Shown here in pieces: positions 1 to 8,177 of a stretch of 49,748 nt of DNA (within the stretch, counting starts at the first letter, position 1; each line of letters opens with the position of its first letter). The stretch is from Clostridiales bacterium (GTDB lineage: Bacteria > Bacillota > Clostridia > Oscillospirales > Oscillospiraceae), in NCBI GenBank assembly GCA_004553545.1, contig SFLD01000011.1:1-49748 (forward strand), given 5' to 3'. The notes beneath the pieces were generated by a model that did not search any database, was not told the DNA's origin, and saw only the letters and a list, made by a program, of their open reading frames with translations. Both the position numbers and the translations under genes were made by a program.

Positions 1-2
1 TC

Positions 3-242
3 AGCCCCAACGCCGGCTGCACCCGCGCCCAGATCGTGGCGCTGATCTGCCGCAGCCAGCAGGGGACTCCCGCGGCGGGCGACCTGCCCTTCACGGATGC
101 TCCCGTCTGGGCGTATGACGCCATCGCCTGGAGCTATCAGCAGGGTATCGTCAAGGGCACCACCGAGACCACCTTCAGCCCCAACGCCCTCTGCACCCGC
201 GGCCAGATCGTCACCTTCCTCTATCGCGCTCTGAGCAAGTAA
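3..242 (+). CDS. SLH (S-layer homology) domain protein, C-terminal fragment
   Basis: This is the end of a reading frame that enters from outside the window. The visible 79 residues hold the tail of one SLH repeat (SPNAGCTRAQIVALICR) and a complete final one (FTDAPVWAYDAIAWSYQQG, then GIVKGTTETTFSPN and TRGQIVTFLYRAL). SLH domains anchor exported proteins to pyruvylated secondary cell-wall polymers, so the parent protein is probably cell-surface bound. Its enzymatic or structural N-terminal part cannot be seen. A strong terminator follows directly, so it is the last gene of its transcript. Confidence 0.9.
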   Translation, partial: SPNAGCTRAQIVALICRSQQGTPAAGDLPFTDAPVWAYDAIAWSYQQGIVKGTTETTFSPNALCTRGQIVTFLYRALSK

Positions 243-274
243 CCCCAGCCTCACCGCGCAGCCAAGGAAACACA

Positions 275-312
275 AAAAACCGGGTATCCCATCTCTGGGA
301 TACCCGGTTTTT
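275..312 (+). terminator. Rho-independent terminator after the SLH gene
   Basis: A perfect stem of about 16 bp (arms around ACCGGGTATCCC and GGGATACCCGGT) with a TCTC loop is flanked by an A-run and a T-run, so it could work in both directions. Confidence 0.85.
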
Positions 313-427
313 CCGTCGGATCGCCTCGGTTTCGGATGATTTTCCGGTCTGCGGGGCGGTTTTTACCCGGCGGACCGCGCAGGGCGGTCAAAACAGCAAA
401 AAACGTCGAGAGGACCTCCGCCCGCTG

Positions 428-436
428 TGGTAGAAT
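428..436 (+). promoter_or_regulatory. Possible extended -10 promoter of the AraC/ABC operon
   Basis: TGGTAGAAT fits an extended -10 element (TG-N-TAGAAT). No good -35 is visible. The predicted start would leave a very short 5' leader before the AAGGAG site at 446-451, so this is tentative. Confidence 0.35.
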
Positions 437-460
437 GGAGCCTGTAAGGAGTTGAGGCAT

Positions 461-1345
461 GTGAAAGAACAGATCCTGGCGGTCCAGCGGATGCAGGACT
501 ACATCGAGCGGAACCGGACGGGGGAGATCCGCCTCTCTGATCTGGCGCGGGTATCCCTCTTTTCCCCGTGGTATGCCTACCGGCTGTTCCGGGACTGTCT
601 GGGGCTGACGCCCACGGAGTACATCCGCAAGTACCGCCTCACCCAGGCGGCCCGGCAGCTCAGGGGCGGGAAGACCCGGGTCATCGACGCGGCACTGGAC
701 GCGGGCTTTTCCAATGTGGATACCTTCACCCGGGCCTTTTACCGGGAGTTCGGGCTGAATCCGAGCGACTATATGAAAAATCCCGTTCCTGTCCCGTTCT
801 TCATTCCTTACGGTGCAAAATATCGTGAACTGAGAAAGGAGAACATTGACGTGTCCAACATTCAACCGATTTTCATACAGGTCATCCACAAGCCGGAGCG
901 CCTGTGTATCATCAAGCGCGGTCTGCACGCAGAGGACTATTTCCCTTACTGCGAGGAAGTCAGCTGCGATGTATGGGGTATTCTCATGAGCATGAAGTCG
1001 CTCTGCGGAGAGCCGGTTTCCATGTGGCTGCCGGAGAAGTACAAAAAGCCGAACACCTCTACCTATGTGCAGGGCGTGGAGGTCGAAACCGATTATATGG
1101 GAATGATCCCGGAGGGCTTCGATACCATTCATCTGCCGGAGTCGGAATATCTGATGTTTCAGGGCCCACCCTTCCGGGAGGAGGATTACTGCGAAGCCAT
1201 CCGCACCGTGCAGGCGGCGATGGACAGCTATGACCCGTCCGTCATCGGCTGCCGCTGGGACGATGAGAACCCGCGCATCCAGCTCGAACCCCGTGGCGGG
1301 CGCGGCTATATCGAGCTGCGGGCAGTCAGGAGGGTTCAGAAATGA
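461..1345 (+). CDS. AraC-family regulator with GyrI-like effector domain
   Basis: The N-terminal 110 residues form a double helix-turn-helix of the AraC/XylS type (LSDLARVSLFSPWYAYRLF, then AALDAGFSNVDTFTRAFYRE). The remaining 170 residues resemble the GyrI-like/SOUL small-molecule-binding domain found in Rob and BmrR-type regulators. I prefer the GTG at 461: AAGGAG at 446-451 lies nine bases upstream, whereas the in-frame TTG at 452 touches that site. The stop overlaps the ATG of the ABC ATPase (ATGA), so the three genes are translationally coupled. By analogy with other such pairs, it probably senses a toxic or signalling compound and activates the exporter. The ligand is unknown. Confidence 0.85.
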   Translation: MKEQILAVQRMQDYIERNRTGEIRLSDLARVSLFSPWYAYRLFRDCLGLTPTEYIRKYRLTQAARQLRGGKTRVIDAALDAGFSNVDTFTRAFYREFGLNPSDYMKNPVPVPFFIPYGAKYRELRKENIDVSNIQPIFIQVIHKPERLCIIKRGLHAEDYFPYCEEVSCDVWGILMSMKSLCGEPVSMWLPEKYKKPNTSTYVQGVEVETDYMGMIPEGFDTIHLPESEYLMFQGPPFREEDYCEAIRTVQAAMDSYDPSVIGCRWDDENPRIQLEPRGGRGYIELRAVRRVQK

Positions 1346-2064
1346 GCGAGGCAATTTTTGTTGAAGGACTGACAAAAACCTATGCCGGGAAAACCGTGGT
1401 CGATCATTTAGATCTTTCGGTAAAAAGCGGAACGGTATTCGGACTGCTCGGTGCCAACGGTGCCGGAAAAAGCACCACGATCGAATGTATGCTCGGCACA
1501 AAACAGGCAGACAGCGGAACTGTTCGCTTGCTTGGAAAAGACCCAAAGAAGAAACGCCGCACACTTTTTCAGCGCATCGGCGTGCAGTTTCAGGAGGGCG
1601 ACTATCAGAAAGAAATCAAGGTTTCCGAGCTTTGCGAGGAAACCGCAAGCCTTTACCGCAGCCCTGCCGATTGGCGCAAGCTGTGTGAGCAGTTCGGTAT
1701 TGGGGATAAGGCGAACACACCGGTGAAAGGTCTCTCGGGCGGTGAACGCCAGCGGCTTTTCATCGTGCTGGCACTGATCGGGCAGCCGGAGCTGGTGTTC
1801 CTGGACGAGCTCACCACCGGCCTGGACGCCAAAGCCCGGCGGGGCGTGTGGAAAACGCTGGAACAGTTGAAAGAGCAGGGCCTGACGATCTTTCTCACGT
1901 CCCACTTTATGGATGAGGTGGAGGCCCTGTGCGATGAGATCTGCATTTTGAAAAAGGGTACTCCCGTTTTCCGCGGAACCGTGGAGCAGGCAAAGACTCA
2001 ATGTGGCTGTGAACGCTTCGAGGACGCTTATTTGCAGCTGTCCGATGAGGAGGTGGACGCATGA
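1342..2064 (+). CDS. ABC transporter ATP-binding protein
   Basis: A complete 240-residue ABC ATPase. Walker A is GANGAGKST (residues 37-45), the signature is LSGGERQ (131-137), and Walker B with the D-loop is LVFLDELTTGLD (151-162). The order and the C-terminal region match the ATPases of ABC-2 type drug/antibiotic exporters such as CcmA/DrrA families. It overlaps the regulator upstream by 4 bp and the permease downstream by 4 bp. It should power export by the permease at the cytoplasmic membrane; the substrate cannot be read from sequence. Confidence 0.93.
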   Translation: MSEAIFVEGLTKTYAGKTVVDHLDLSVKSGTVFGLLGANGAGKSTTIECMLGTKQADSGTVRLLGKDPKKKRRTLFQRIGVQFQEGDYQKEIKVSELCEETASLYRSPADWRKLCEQFGIGDKANTPVKGLSGGERQRLFIVLALIGQPELVFLDELTTGLDAKARRGVWKTLEQLKEQGLTIFLTSHFMDEVEALCDEICILKKGTPVFRGTVEQAKTQCGCERFEDAYLQLSDEEVDA

Positions 2065-2801
2065 AACGCTTTTTTACATATCTTAAAACGGAACTGAAGC
2101 TCAGCCTGCGGGACATGAATATGGTGATTTTTGCCGTGATTATGCCGCTTGTGATCTTTATCATCCTCGGCATCATTTACGGGACAAAGCCCGCCTATGA
2201 CGGCGCGGAGTATACATTCATGGAGCAGTCTTTCGGAGCCGTCAGCGCAGTTGCCATTTGTGCAAGCGGACTTATGGGCCTGCCGCTGGCAGTATCAGGC
2301 CTTCGAGAGTTGAAGATTCTCAAACGGCTGCGTGTTACGCCGGTCAGCCCGGTATTCATTCTGGGCGTTGAGCTGTCCATGTATATCGTCTACTGTGCCG
2401 TGTCCCTTGCAACGCTGTCAGTTGCGGCGCTCTTGTGGGGTGTGCGGCTGCGCGGTTCGCTTCTGGCTTTTCTCGGAAGCTGGCTGCTTACCATGCTCTC
2501 GACCCTGTCCATCGGGATGCTGGCAGGCGGCGTAGCAAAGGACACCAAGCAGGCAAGCGTCATTGCCTCGATCCTCTATTTCCCCATGCTGATCTTTTCC
2601 GGCACAACGCTGCCGATTGAGGTTATGCCAAAGGCGATGCAGAAGATCGTCAGCGTTTTCCCGCTAACGCAGGGGCTTACGATGATGAAAAACACATTTT
2701 TAGGTGTCAGCACGGGAAGCATTCTGTTGCCGCTTTGTGTAATGATTGGAGTTGCCGCACTTTGCACCATTCTCGCCGTTCGCTTCTTTCGATGGGAATG
2801 A
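2061..2801 (+). CDS. ABC-2 type transporter permease
   Basis: A 246-residue integral membrane protein with about six hydrophobic segments: a short cytoplasmic N-terminus, a first helix at 21-41 (VIFAVIMPLVIFIILG), and later helices ending in CVMIGVAALCTILAVRFF. This is the fold of ABC-2 membrane subunits (DrrB/YhgE-like). The ATG overlaps the ATPase stop (ATGA). One ATPase and one permease are enough for a homodimeric exporter complex. Codon use is less GC-biased than in most of the window, as in the ATPase, which may indicate acquisition of the whole three-gene unit. Confidence 0.9.
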   Translation: MKRFFTYLKTELKLSLRDMNMVIFAVIMPLVIFIILGIIYGTKPAYDGAEYTFMEQSFGAVSAVAICASGLMGLPLAVSGLRELKILKRLRVTPVSPVFILGVELSMYIVYCAVSLATLSVAALLWGVRLRGSLLAFLGSWLLTMLSTLSIGMLAGGVAKDTKQASVIASILYFPMLIFSGTTLPIEVMPKAMQKIVSVFPLTQGLTMMKNTFLGVSTGSILLPLCVMIGVAALCTILAVRFFRWE

Positions 2802-2903
2802 TCCGCCCAGGGGTCCCCTCGCCTGCAGAGGGGCAGACGCCGGCAGTCCGGTCTCACGGGCTGCCGGTGCTGTTTGCCCGGGGCTCCCTTGCGGCAGCCC
2901 TTC

Positions 2904-2932
2904 TTGACAAGCGGGGCTGGCTGCCGTAGAAT
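2904..2932 (+). promoter_or_regulatory. Sigma-A promoter of the oligoendopeptidase gene
   Basis: TTGACA at 2904-2909 and TAGAAT at 2927-2932 are separated by exactly 17 bases. The expected start is near 2939, leaving a leader of about 110 bases before the ATG at 3052. Confidence 0.8.
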
Positions 2933-2939
2933 AGCAGGA

Positions 2940-3047
2940 GTGATCGGTAACGGCAGTTACTCATGAAACGAGGGACTGCGGCGCTCCCGAAGGAAAGCGC
3001 TCCGCAGCCCGGCAGGGGACACGCCGGAGATCATTCAGAGGAGGAAA
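2940..3047 (+). promoter_or_regulatory. Structured 5' leader of the oligoendopeptidase gene
   Basis: Three hairpins can be drawn in a row: GTAAC/GTTAC at 2947-2960, a longer one with arms CTGCGG and CCGCAG between about 2972 and 3010, and CCGGC/GCCGG at about 3009-3027. The ribosome site AGAGGAGG follows. I cannot match this to a known riboswitch class, and no T-box core or terminator with a T-run is seen. Confidence 0.4.
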
Positions 3048-3051
3048 CGCT

Positions 3052-4827
3052 ATGAACGAGAACTGGAAATTTTCCGATATCCCCTATACCCGCCCGGACG
3101 TGGAGGCGCTCCAGGCCCGGTATGACGCCCTGACCCGCCGGGCCAGGGACGCCGCCGGTCCGGAGGAGCTTTTGCAGGTAGTCCGGGACCGGGATGCCCT
3201 TCAGCAGGAGGTGAGCCTCTGCCAGAGCATTGCCACCATCCGCGCCTTTCACGACGTGACGGACGCCTTCTACCAGACGGAGTTCCAGGAGACCCTGCCC
3301 CGGCTGGAGACCCTGGACAGCCAGTCCCTGGCCCAGGCCATCGTGGAGAGCCCCTATGCCCAGGCGGTGGACGAAGCCTTCGGCCCCCAGCTGCGCCGCC
3401 TGCTGGCGCTGGACCACCGACTCCACACCGGCGGGAAGGAGCTCCAGGCCCGGATCTCCCAGCTCTCGGCCCGGTATCAGCAGATCACGGCTTCCGCCAA
3501 GTATCAGGTCCAGGGCGAGACCCTCAGCGGCGGCCAGCTGCGCGCCGCCCAGGTCAGCCCGGACCGGGACCGCCGCAAGGCGGCCTTTGAGGCGGAGCAG
3601 CAGACGGTGCTGGCCCAGGCGGACACCCTGGAGCAGCTTCTGCGGGACCTGGTCCGCGCCCGGAACGACCTGGCCCGGGCCAACGGCTTCGACAATTTTG
3701 CCGATTACGGCGACCTCGCCATGCAGCGCATCGGCTACGGCCGGACGGAGCTGGACGAGTTCTGCCGCCAGGTGCAGACGCATATCACCCCCGTTTACCT
3801 CCGGTTCCAGGAGGAGCAGCGCCGGCGCCTGGGCGTGGACGTGCTGATGCCCTATGACCGGCCCCTGGTGTTCCCGGAGGGCAACGCCGTGCCGGTGGCC
3901 GAGGCCGAGCTGCCCCGGGCCGCCCGGCGGATGTACCACGCCCTCAGCCCCGAGGCCGGGGAATTCTTCGACGAGATGGTCCGCCGCGAGCTGCTGGACG
4001 TGGCCGCCTCGCCCAACAAGATCTCCGGCATGGGCTTCTGCGAGGAGCTGGCCGAGCCTTACCGGATGCCCTTCGTCTTCGCCAACTGCTCCGGCACCGC
4101 CAGCGACGTCACCGTATATACCCACGAGTTGGGCCACGGCCTCCAGGGCTATCTCTCCGCCCAGGCCCAGCCGGTGTCGGACTATATCGGCCTCAGTCCT
4201 GACCTTGCCGAGGTCCACTCCAAAACCATGGAGCTGCTGAGCCTGCCCTACGCCCCGGATTTCTTCGGCGGCCGCGCTCCGCAGTTCCTGGTGGAGCACC
4301 AGTACGGTTTTCTCAAGGAGCTGTGCGCCTTCTGCTCCATCCACACCTTTGAGACGTGGCTCTACGAGCACCCGGACGCCTCCCTGGCAGAGTGGGCGGA
4401 GGAGTTTGACCGCGTGGAGAAATCCTTTGGCCGCGCCCTGCACAACGAGTCCTGGCGGCAGCAGGTGCTCTCGGGCTGCGACCTCTTCACCAATATGGCT
4501 CTCTATATGTTCCCCCGCTACGTGGTGAGCTACGCCCTCTCCATCGTCTGCGCCCAGCAGCTGAAGGCTGCCTATGACGCGGACCCTGCGGACGGCTGGG
4601 CGAAATACCACGCCCTCTGCGCCTCCGGCGGCAGCAAGCTGTACGCCGAGACGCTGGCGGAAGCCGGACTGCCCCTGCCCTACGCCCCCGGCGTGGTGGA
4701 AGCCCTCGCCCGGACCCTGCAGCACCAGCCCACCCCCTGCCCCCCCGATCCCGGGATGTTCTGCTGGCGTCCACTGCTTCGTGGGTGTCTCTTTGACAGT
4801 GGACTTCGGATGACAACAGGGAATTGA
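3052..4827 (+). CDS. M3-family oligoendopeptidase (PepF-like)
   Basis: A 591-residue zinc metallopeptidase of family M3, cytoplasmic, expected to cut short peptides. The zinc site HELGH falls at residues 358-362 within YTHELGHGLQGY; the third ligand should be the Glu of the following helix (LAEVHSKTMELL). The length is typical for the PepF/PepB branch. AGAGGAGG sits just before the ATG. The last 25 or so residues, after LARTLQHQP, are Cys/Pro-rich and look unlike the family; they may be a drifted tail or an end frameshift outside the catalytic domain. It is a single-gene transcript with its own promoter and terminator. Confidence 0.92.
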   Translation: MNENWKFSDIPYTRPDVEALQARYDALTRRARDAAGPEELLQVVRDRDALQQEVSLCQSIATIRAFHDVTDAFYQTEFQETLPRLETLDSQSLAQAIVESPYAQAVDEAFGPQLRRLLALDHRLHTGGKELQARISQLSARYQQITASAKYQVQGETLSGGQLRAAQVSPDRDRRKAAFEAEQQTVLAQADTLEQLLRDLVRARNDLARANGFDNFADYGDLAMQRIGYGRTELDEFCRQVQTHITPVYLRFQEEQRRRLGVDVLMPYDRPLVFPEGNAVPVAEAELPRAARRMYHALSPEAGEFFDEMVRRELLDVAASPNKISGMGFCEELAEPYRMPFVFANCSGTASDVTVYTHELGHGLQGYLSAQAQPVSDYIGLSPDLAEVHSKTMELLSLPYAPDFFGGRAPQFLVEHQYGFLKELCAFCSIHTFETWLYEHPDASLAEWAEEFDRVEKSFGRALHNESWRQQVLSGCDLFTNMALYMFPRYVVSYALSIVCAQQLKAAYDADPADGWAKYHALCASGGSKLYAETLAEAGLPLPYAPGVVEALARTLQHQPTPCPPDPGMFCWRPLLRGCLFDSGLRMTTGN

Positions 4828-4835
4828 AAAGGCAG

Positions 4836-4873
4836 AAAAAAGACCCGCGCCCGGGAGGGCGTGGGTCTTTTTT
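4836..4873 (+). terminator. Rho-independent terminator after the oligoendopeptidase gene
   Basis: A stem with arms AAAGACCCGCGCCC and GGGCGTGGGTCTTT (one G-T pair) is followed by a run of T. Confidence 0.85.
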
Positions 4874-5010
4874 GCTGTCATACCGGCTATTCTGCCGTGA
4901 AAACCTCGGCGGTGCGGTCCTCAGGCCCGGCGGGGTTTTATGGCTTTTTTCGATGGGAACCATGAAGTTCTTCTATCCTGTCAAAGGAAACGAGGGAAAT
5001 TTGTGGAAAA

Positions 5011-5842
5011 TCACAGGGCGGTGCCGTCCAGGACGAACTGTCGGAACTGCCGCACGGCGGGGGACTGGTAGGCCCGGTCGTCGCTGATGAGGAAGAAGTT
5101 CCGCTCCCAGACCGGGTGGGCGATCTGCAGGATCTTCACATCCAGCCGCAGCAGCATCTCCATGTAGGGCACCACGGCAATGCCGAAGGATGATGGGCCG
5201 CTGGCCGATCTTCTGGTAGAGCCCGTCCACCACGTCCCGGAGGCCCGAGCCGGGGGAAAAGTAGACCTGAGGATAGGGGAGGGCCTCCTCCAGGTCCACC
5301 GTGTGCTTCTGGGCCAGGGGATGGTTCCGGGGTGCGATGAGTACCAGGTCCTGCCGGTCCACGGGGATGGCGGTGAAGCCCAGCTCCGGCGCGGGCTGAG
5401 AGGCGAAGACCAGGTCGTACTGCCGGTCGGCAAGGCCCTGGAGAAGGTGGCTCGTGACGCCGGTGTGGAAGGTGAAGCGGATGTCCTTCCCGGGATTGGC
5501 GGCCAGATACCGTGCCGCCAGGTCCGGCACGAACTTGACCCCCAGGGTCCGCAGCAGCCCCAGGCGGATGATGCCCTCGCCCCGGCCCACCCGCTGCAGC
5601 TCCTCCACCCCCTGGTCCAGGGTGGCCAGGGTATCCAGCGCGCAGGAGAGGAACTGCTGGCCGAAGTGGGTGAGCTTTGTGCCCCGGCCGCTCTTTTCAA
5701 AGAGCGGCACCCCCAGCTCGGATTCCAGCTGGGCGATGGCGTGGCTGAGGCTGGGCTGGGTGATGCAGAGCTTCTCTGCGGCGCGGGTATAGTGCTCCGT
5801 TCGGGCCAATTCTACAAAGTAACGAAGATGCAGAAGATTCAC
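5011..5842 (-). pseudogene. LysR-type regulator broken by a small internal deletion and frameshift
   Basis: The first part is a clear LysR protein: winged HTH (YFVELARTEHYTRAAEKL, then ITQPSLSHAIAQLE) and most of the periplasmic-binding-protein-like effector domain. Near 5184-5191 the frame changes: GQRPII is followed in another frame by SFGIAVVPYMEMLL and a normal LysR end, FRQFVLDGTAL. Family members have about 15 residues between these points (acidic stretch then AGLVA), and these are absent, so I infer a deletion of a length not divisible by three. In the first frame the gene would instead run on with Pro/Arg-rich shadow sequence to 4973. The GTG at 5842, with AGGTGA six bases upstream, is the natural start. 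It is divergent from the YdiB-like operon and was probably its regulator. An assembly error cannot be excluded. Confidence 0.75.
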
Positions 5843-5883
5843 GACGGTCACCTCTCTCTTTTTCACAAGTATTATGGCATAAA

Positions 5884-5951
5884 CCATAGAGAATGCCTAT
5901 GGCTTTCTCGAAAATTATTGATTTGTTAATTCCTTGTCATTGCGCTATGGT
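5884..5951 (+). promoter_or_regulatory. LysR box and promoter of the quinate/shikimate-type operon
   Basis: CCATAG-N7-CTATGG at 5884-5902 is a perfect dyad that fits the LysR T-N11-A rule. Downstream lie TTGTTA (5923-5928) and TATGGT (5946-5951), 17 bases apart, giving a start near 5958. The dyad centre is then about -65, the usual position of the LysR recognition site. Further CTATGG and ATGG/CCAT half-sites occur close by. Confidence 0.6.
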
Positions 5952-6029
5952 AAAGGCACAGCAAAGCCGCGGGCAGCACCGGACGGCGCCGCCGGTCTCC
6001 CGCAAGAATGAAGCAAGGAGGACAAGCTC

Positions 6030-6893
6030 ATGCGTATCTCCGGAACCACCACCCTGCTGGGGCTCATCGGCACCCCGGTGGAGCATTCCAAGTCCCCGGC
6101 CATGTATAACCACTGCTTCCAGAAGTTCGGACTGGACTGGGCCTATCTGGCCTTCAACATCCCCCAGGAGAAAGCCGGGGATGCCGTCCAGGCCATCCGC
6201 ACCCTGGGGATGCGGGGCGCCAACGTCACCATGCCCTGCAAAAACGCCGTCATCCCCTACCTCGATAAACTGACCCCCGCCGCCGAGGCCATCCAGGCCG
6301 TCAACACCATCGTCAATGAGAACGGCACCCTCGTGGGCCACAACACCGACGGCTGCGGCTACACCCAGAACCTCCGCCGCAGCGGCGTGGAGGTGAAGGG
6401 GAAGAGGATCGTCCTCCTGGGCGGCGGCGGAGCCGCCTCCGCCATCGCCATCCAGGCGGCGTTGGAGGGGGCGGCAGAGATTGCCGTCTTCAACCTGAAG
6501 GATGCCTTCTGGCCCCGGGTGGAGAAGGGGCTGCAGGCCATCGCCAAGGCCGCCCCTGGCTGCGCCATCACCCTCAACGACCTCCAGGACCGGGAGGCGC
6601 TCCATCAGGCCATCCTCCGCTGCGACATCCTCTCCAACGCCACCCGGGTGGGCATGGCCCCCTATGAGGACCAGAGCAACATCACCGACCTCAGCTGGTT
6701 CCGCCCCGACCTCATCGTGACGGATGTGGTCTACGCCCCGCCCCAGACCAGGATGCTCCGGGAGGCCCAGGCCGCCGGATGCCTCACCTGCGACGGTCTC
6801 GGGATGCTCCTCTGCCAGGGAGCGGAGGCCTTCCGCCTCTACAGCGGCATGGAGATGCCGGTGGAGGAGATCCGGGCCCTGCTCTACGCCTGA
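6030..6893 (+). CDS. Quinate/shikimate dehydrogenase, YdiB-like (copy 1)
   Basis: A 287-residue shikimate dehydrogenase-family protein that should oxidise quinate or shikimate at C3 with NAD(P). Substrate site: SKSPAMYN (20-27), NVTMPCK with the catalytic-type Lys71, and HNTDG with Asp107. The Rossmann loop is GGGGAAS (131-137). The C-terminal GMLLCQGAEAF is close to the GMLLWQGAEQF of E. coli YdiB. The loop that contacts the adenine ribose reads VFNLKDAFW, lacking the Arg of the usual NR motif but keeping an Asp, which suggests NAD rather than NADP. AroE for biosynthesis is usually shorter and not linked to a permease. First gene of a five-gene operon; AAGGAGG precedes the ATG. Confidence 0.88.
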   Translation: MRISGTTTLLGLIGTPVEHSKSPAMYNHCFQKFGLDWAYLAFNIPQEKAGDAVQAIRTLGMRGANVTMPCKNAVIPYLDKLTPAAEAIQAVNTIVNENGTLVGHNTDGCGYTQNLRRSGVEVKGKRIVLLGGGGAASAIAIQAALEGAAEIAVFNLKDAFWPRVEKGLQAIAKAAPGCAITLNDLQDREALHQAILRCDILSNATRVGMAPYEDQSNITDLSWFRPDLIVTDVVYAPPQTRMLREAQAAGCLTCDGLGMLLCQGAEAFRLYSGMEMPVEEIRALLYA

Positions 6894-6916
6894 GGACGGA
6901 GAAAGGAGCAACGACG

Positions 6917-8140
6917 ATGAATACGCTAGACTCCCGCAGGTATTACCCCACGGCCCTGGCCCTGTACATCACCTATTTCGTCCTGGGCATCGCCGCCACC
7001 ATCATGGGCCAGTACAAGCAGAGCTTCGCCGCCCTCTGGGGCGCGGAGAAGCTGGCGGACGGCAGTTACGATGTCTCCAGCGTGGTGGCGGTCATCGCCG
7101 CCATCGGCCTGGGACGGCTCATCGCCTTCCCGGTGGCGGGGCCCCTCTCCGACCGGCTGGGACGGCGGCTCTCCGCCTTGATCGGCTGCGGCCTCTACGC
7201 CATCTTCCTTCTGGGCATCACCTTCGCCCCCAACCTCTATGTCGGCTACGTGCTGGCCGTTGTCAGCGGCATGGCCAACTCCTTCCTGGATACCAGCATC
7301 ACCCCCTCCTGCATGGAGATCTTCAGGGAGAAGGGCACCATCGCCAACATCTTTACCAAGCTCTCCATCTCCATCGCCCAGTTCCTGCTGCCCTTCGCCA
7401 TCGGCTTCGTGGCGGCCCGGGAGCTGCCCTTCCGCACCATCTTCCTGCCCACGGCGGTCATCATCCTCGTGGACGGCGTGTTCCTCAGCTTCCTGCCCTT
7501 CCCGCCCTTTGAGAAGGTGGTGAAGGGCGCGGGGAAGAAGGAGAAGATGCACTTCACCCCCGCCGCCATCGTCCTCATCTGCCTGGGCTTCACCACCTCC
7601 ACCACCTTCATGCTCTGGATGAACTGCAACCAGGAGCTGGGCCGGCTCTACGGCCTGGCGGCCCCCAGCAAGATCCAGTCCTTCTACTCCGTGGGTATCG
7701 TGCTGGCCCTCTTCGTCAGCGCCGCCCTCTTAAAGCGGAAGGTGGAGCCCGCCAAGATCCTGGTGGCCTACCCCACCGTGGCCTTCCTGACTCTCGCCGT
7801 CATCTACTTCGTGCAAAAGCCAGCCATGTGCCTTGCCGGCGGCTTCCTGCTGGGCTTCTTCGCCGCCGGCGGCGTGCTGCAGCTGGTGACGGCGGTGGCC
7901 AACGAGATGTTCCCCAAAAACCGGGGCGTCATCACCTCCATCGTGATGATCTCCTCCAGCCTCGCGAACTACATTGTCATCAGCGTGGCGGGCGTCCTCA
8001 CGCGGGTGGGCGGAGCCAACGGCCCGAGGCTCGTGGTCCTCTTCAACATGGCCGTGACGCTCCTCGGCATCGTCCTGGCCCTCTACCTCAACGTCTGCCA
8101 GAAGCGGGAGCGGGCCGCCAAGGCCGAGCCCACCACTTGA
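6917..8140 (+). CDS. MFS transporter, probable quinate/shikimate-type carrier
   Basis: A 407-residue major facilitator protein with about twelve membrane helices. The conserved loop-2/3 motif reads GPLSDRLGRRL and the first helix begins YYPTALALYITYFVLG. The ATG at 6917 follows GGAG by a normal distance; longer upstream reading is out of context because it overlaps the dehydrogenase. In E. coli the YdiB gene is also next to an MFS carrier gene (ydiN), and this arrangement supports uptake of a cyclic hydroxy acid. The substrate itself is inferred. Confidence 0.85.
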   Translation: MNTLDSRRYYPTALALYITYFVLGIAATIMGQYKQSFAALWGAEKLADGSYDVSSVVAVIAAIGLGRLIAFPVAGPLSDRLGRRLSALIGCGLYAIFLLGITFAPNLYVGYVLAVVSGMANSFLDTSITPSCMEIFREKGTIANIFTKLSISIAQFLLPFAIGFVAARELPFRTIFLPTAVIILVDGVFLSFLPFPPFEKVVKGAGKKEKMHFTPAAIVLICLGFTTSTTFMLWMNCNQELGRLYGLAAPSKIQSFYSVGIVLALFVSAALLKRKVEPAKILVAYPTVAFLTLAVIYFVQKPAMCLAGGFLLGFFAAGGVLQLVTAVANEMFPKNRGVITSIVMISSSLANYIVISVAGVLTRVGGANGPRLVVLFNMAVTLLGIVLALYLNVCQKRERAAKAEPTT

Positions 8141-8177
8141 ATTTCAAAATTTACGACGAATATAGGAGGAATCTACC

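Noticed and set aside
2940..3047. T-box or known riboswitch
   Set aside because: I see no T-box core sequence, no specifier loop and no terminator with T-run; only generic hairpins.
3031..4881. 616-residue reading frame antisense to the oligoendopeptidase gene
   Set aside because: A shadow of a GC-rich gene: Gly/Ala/Leu/Val-rich, no motifs, no ribosome site, and it covers a gene with a clear HELGH site.
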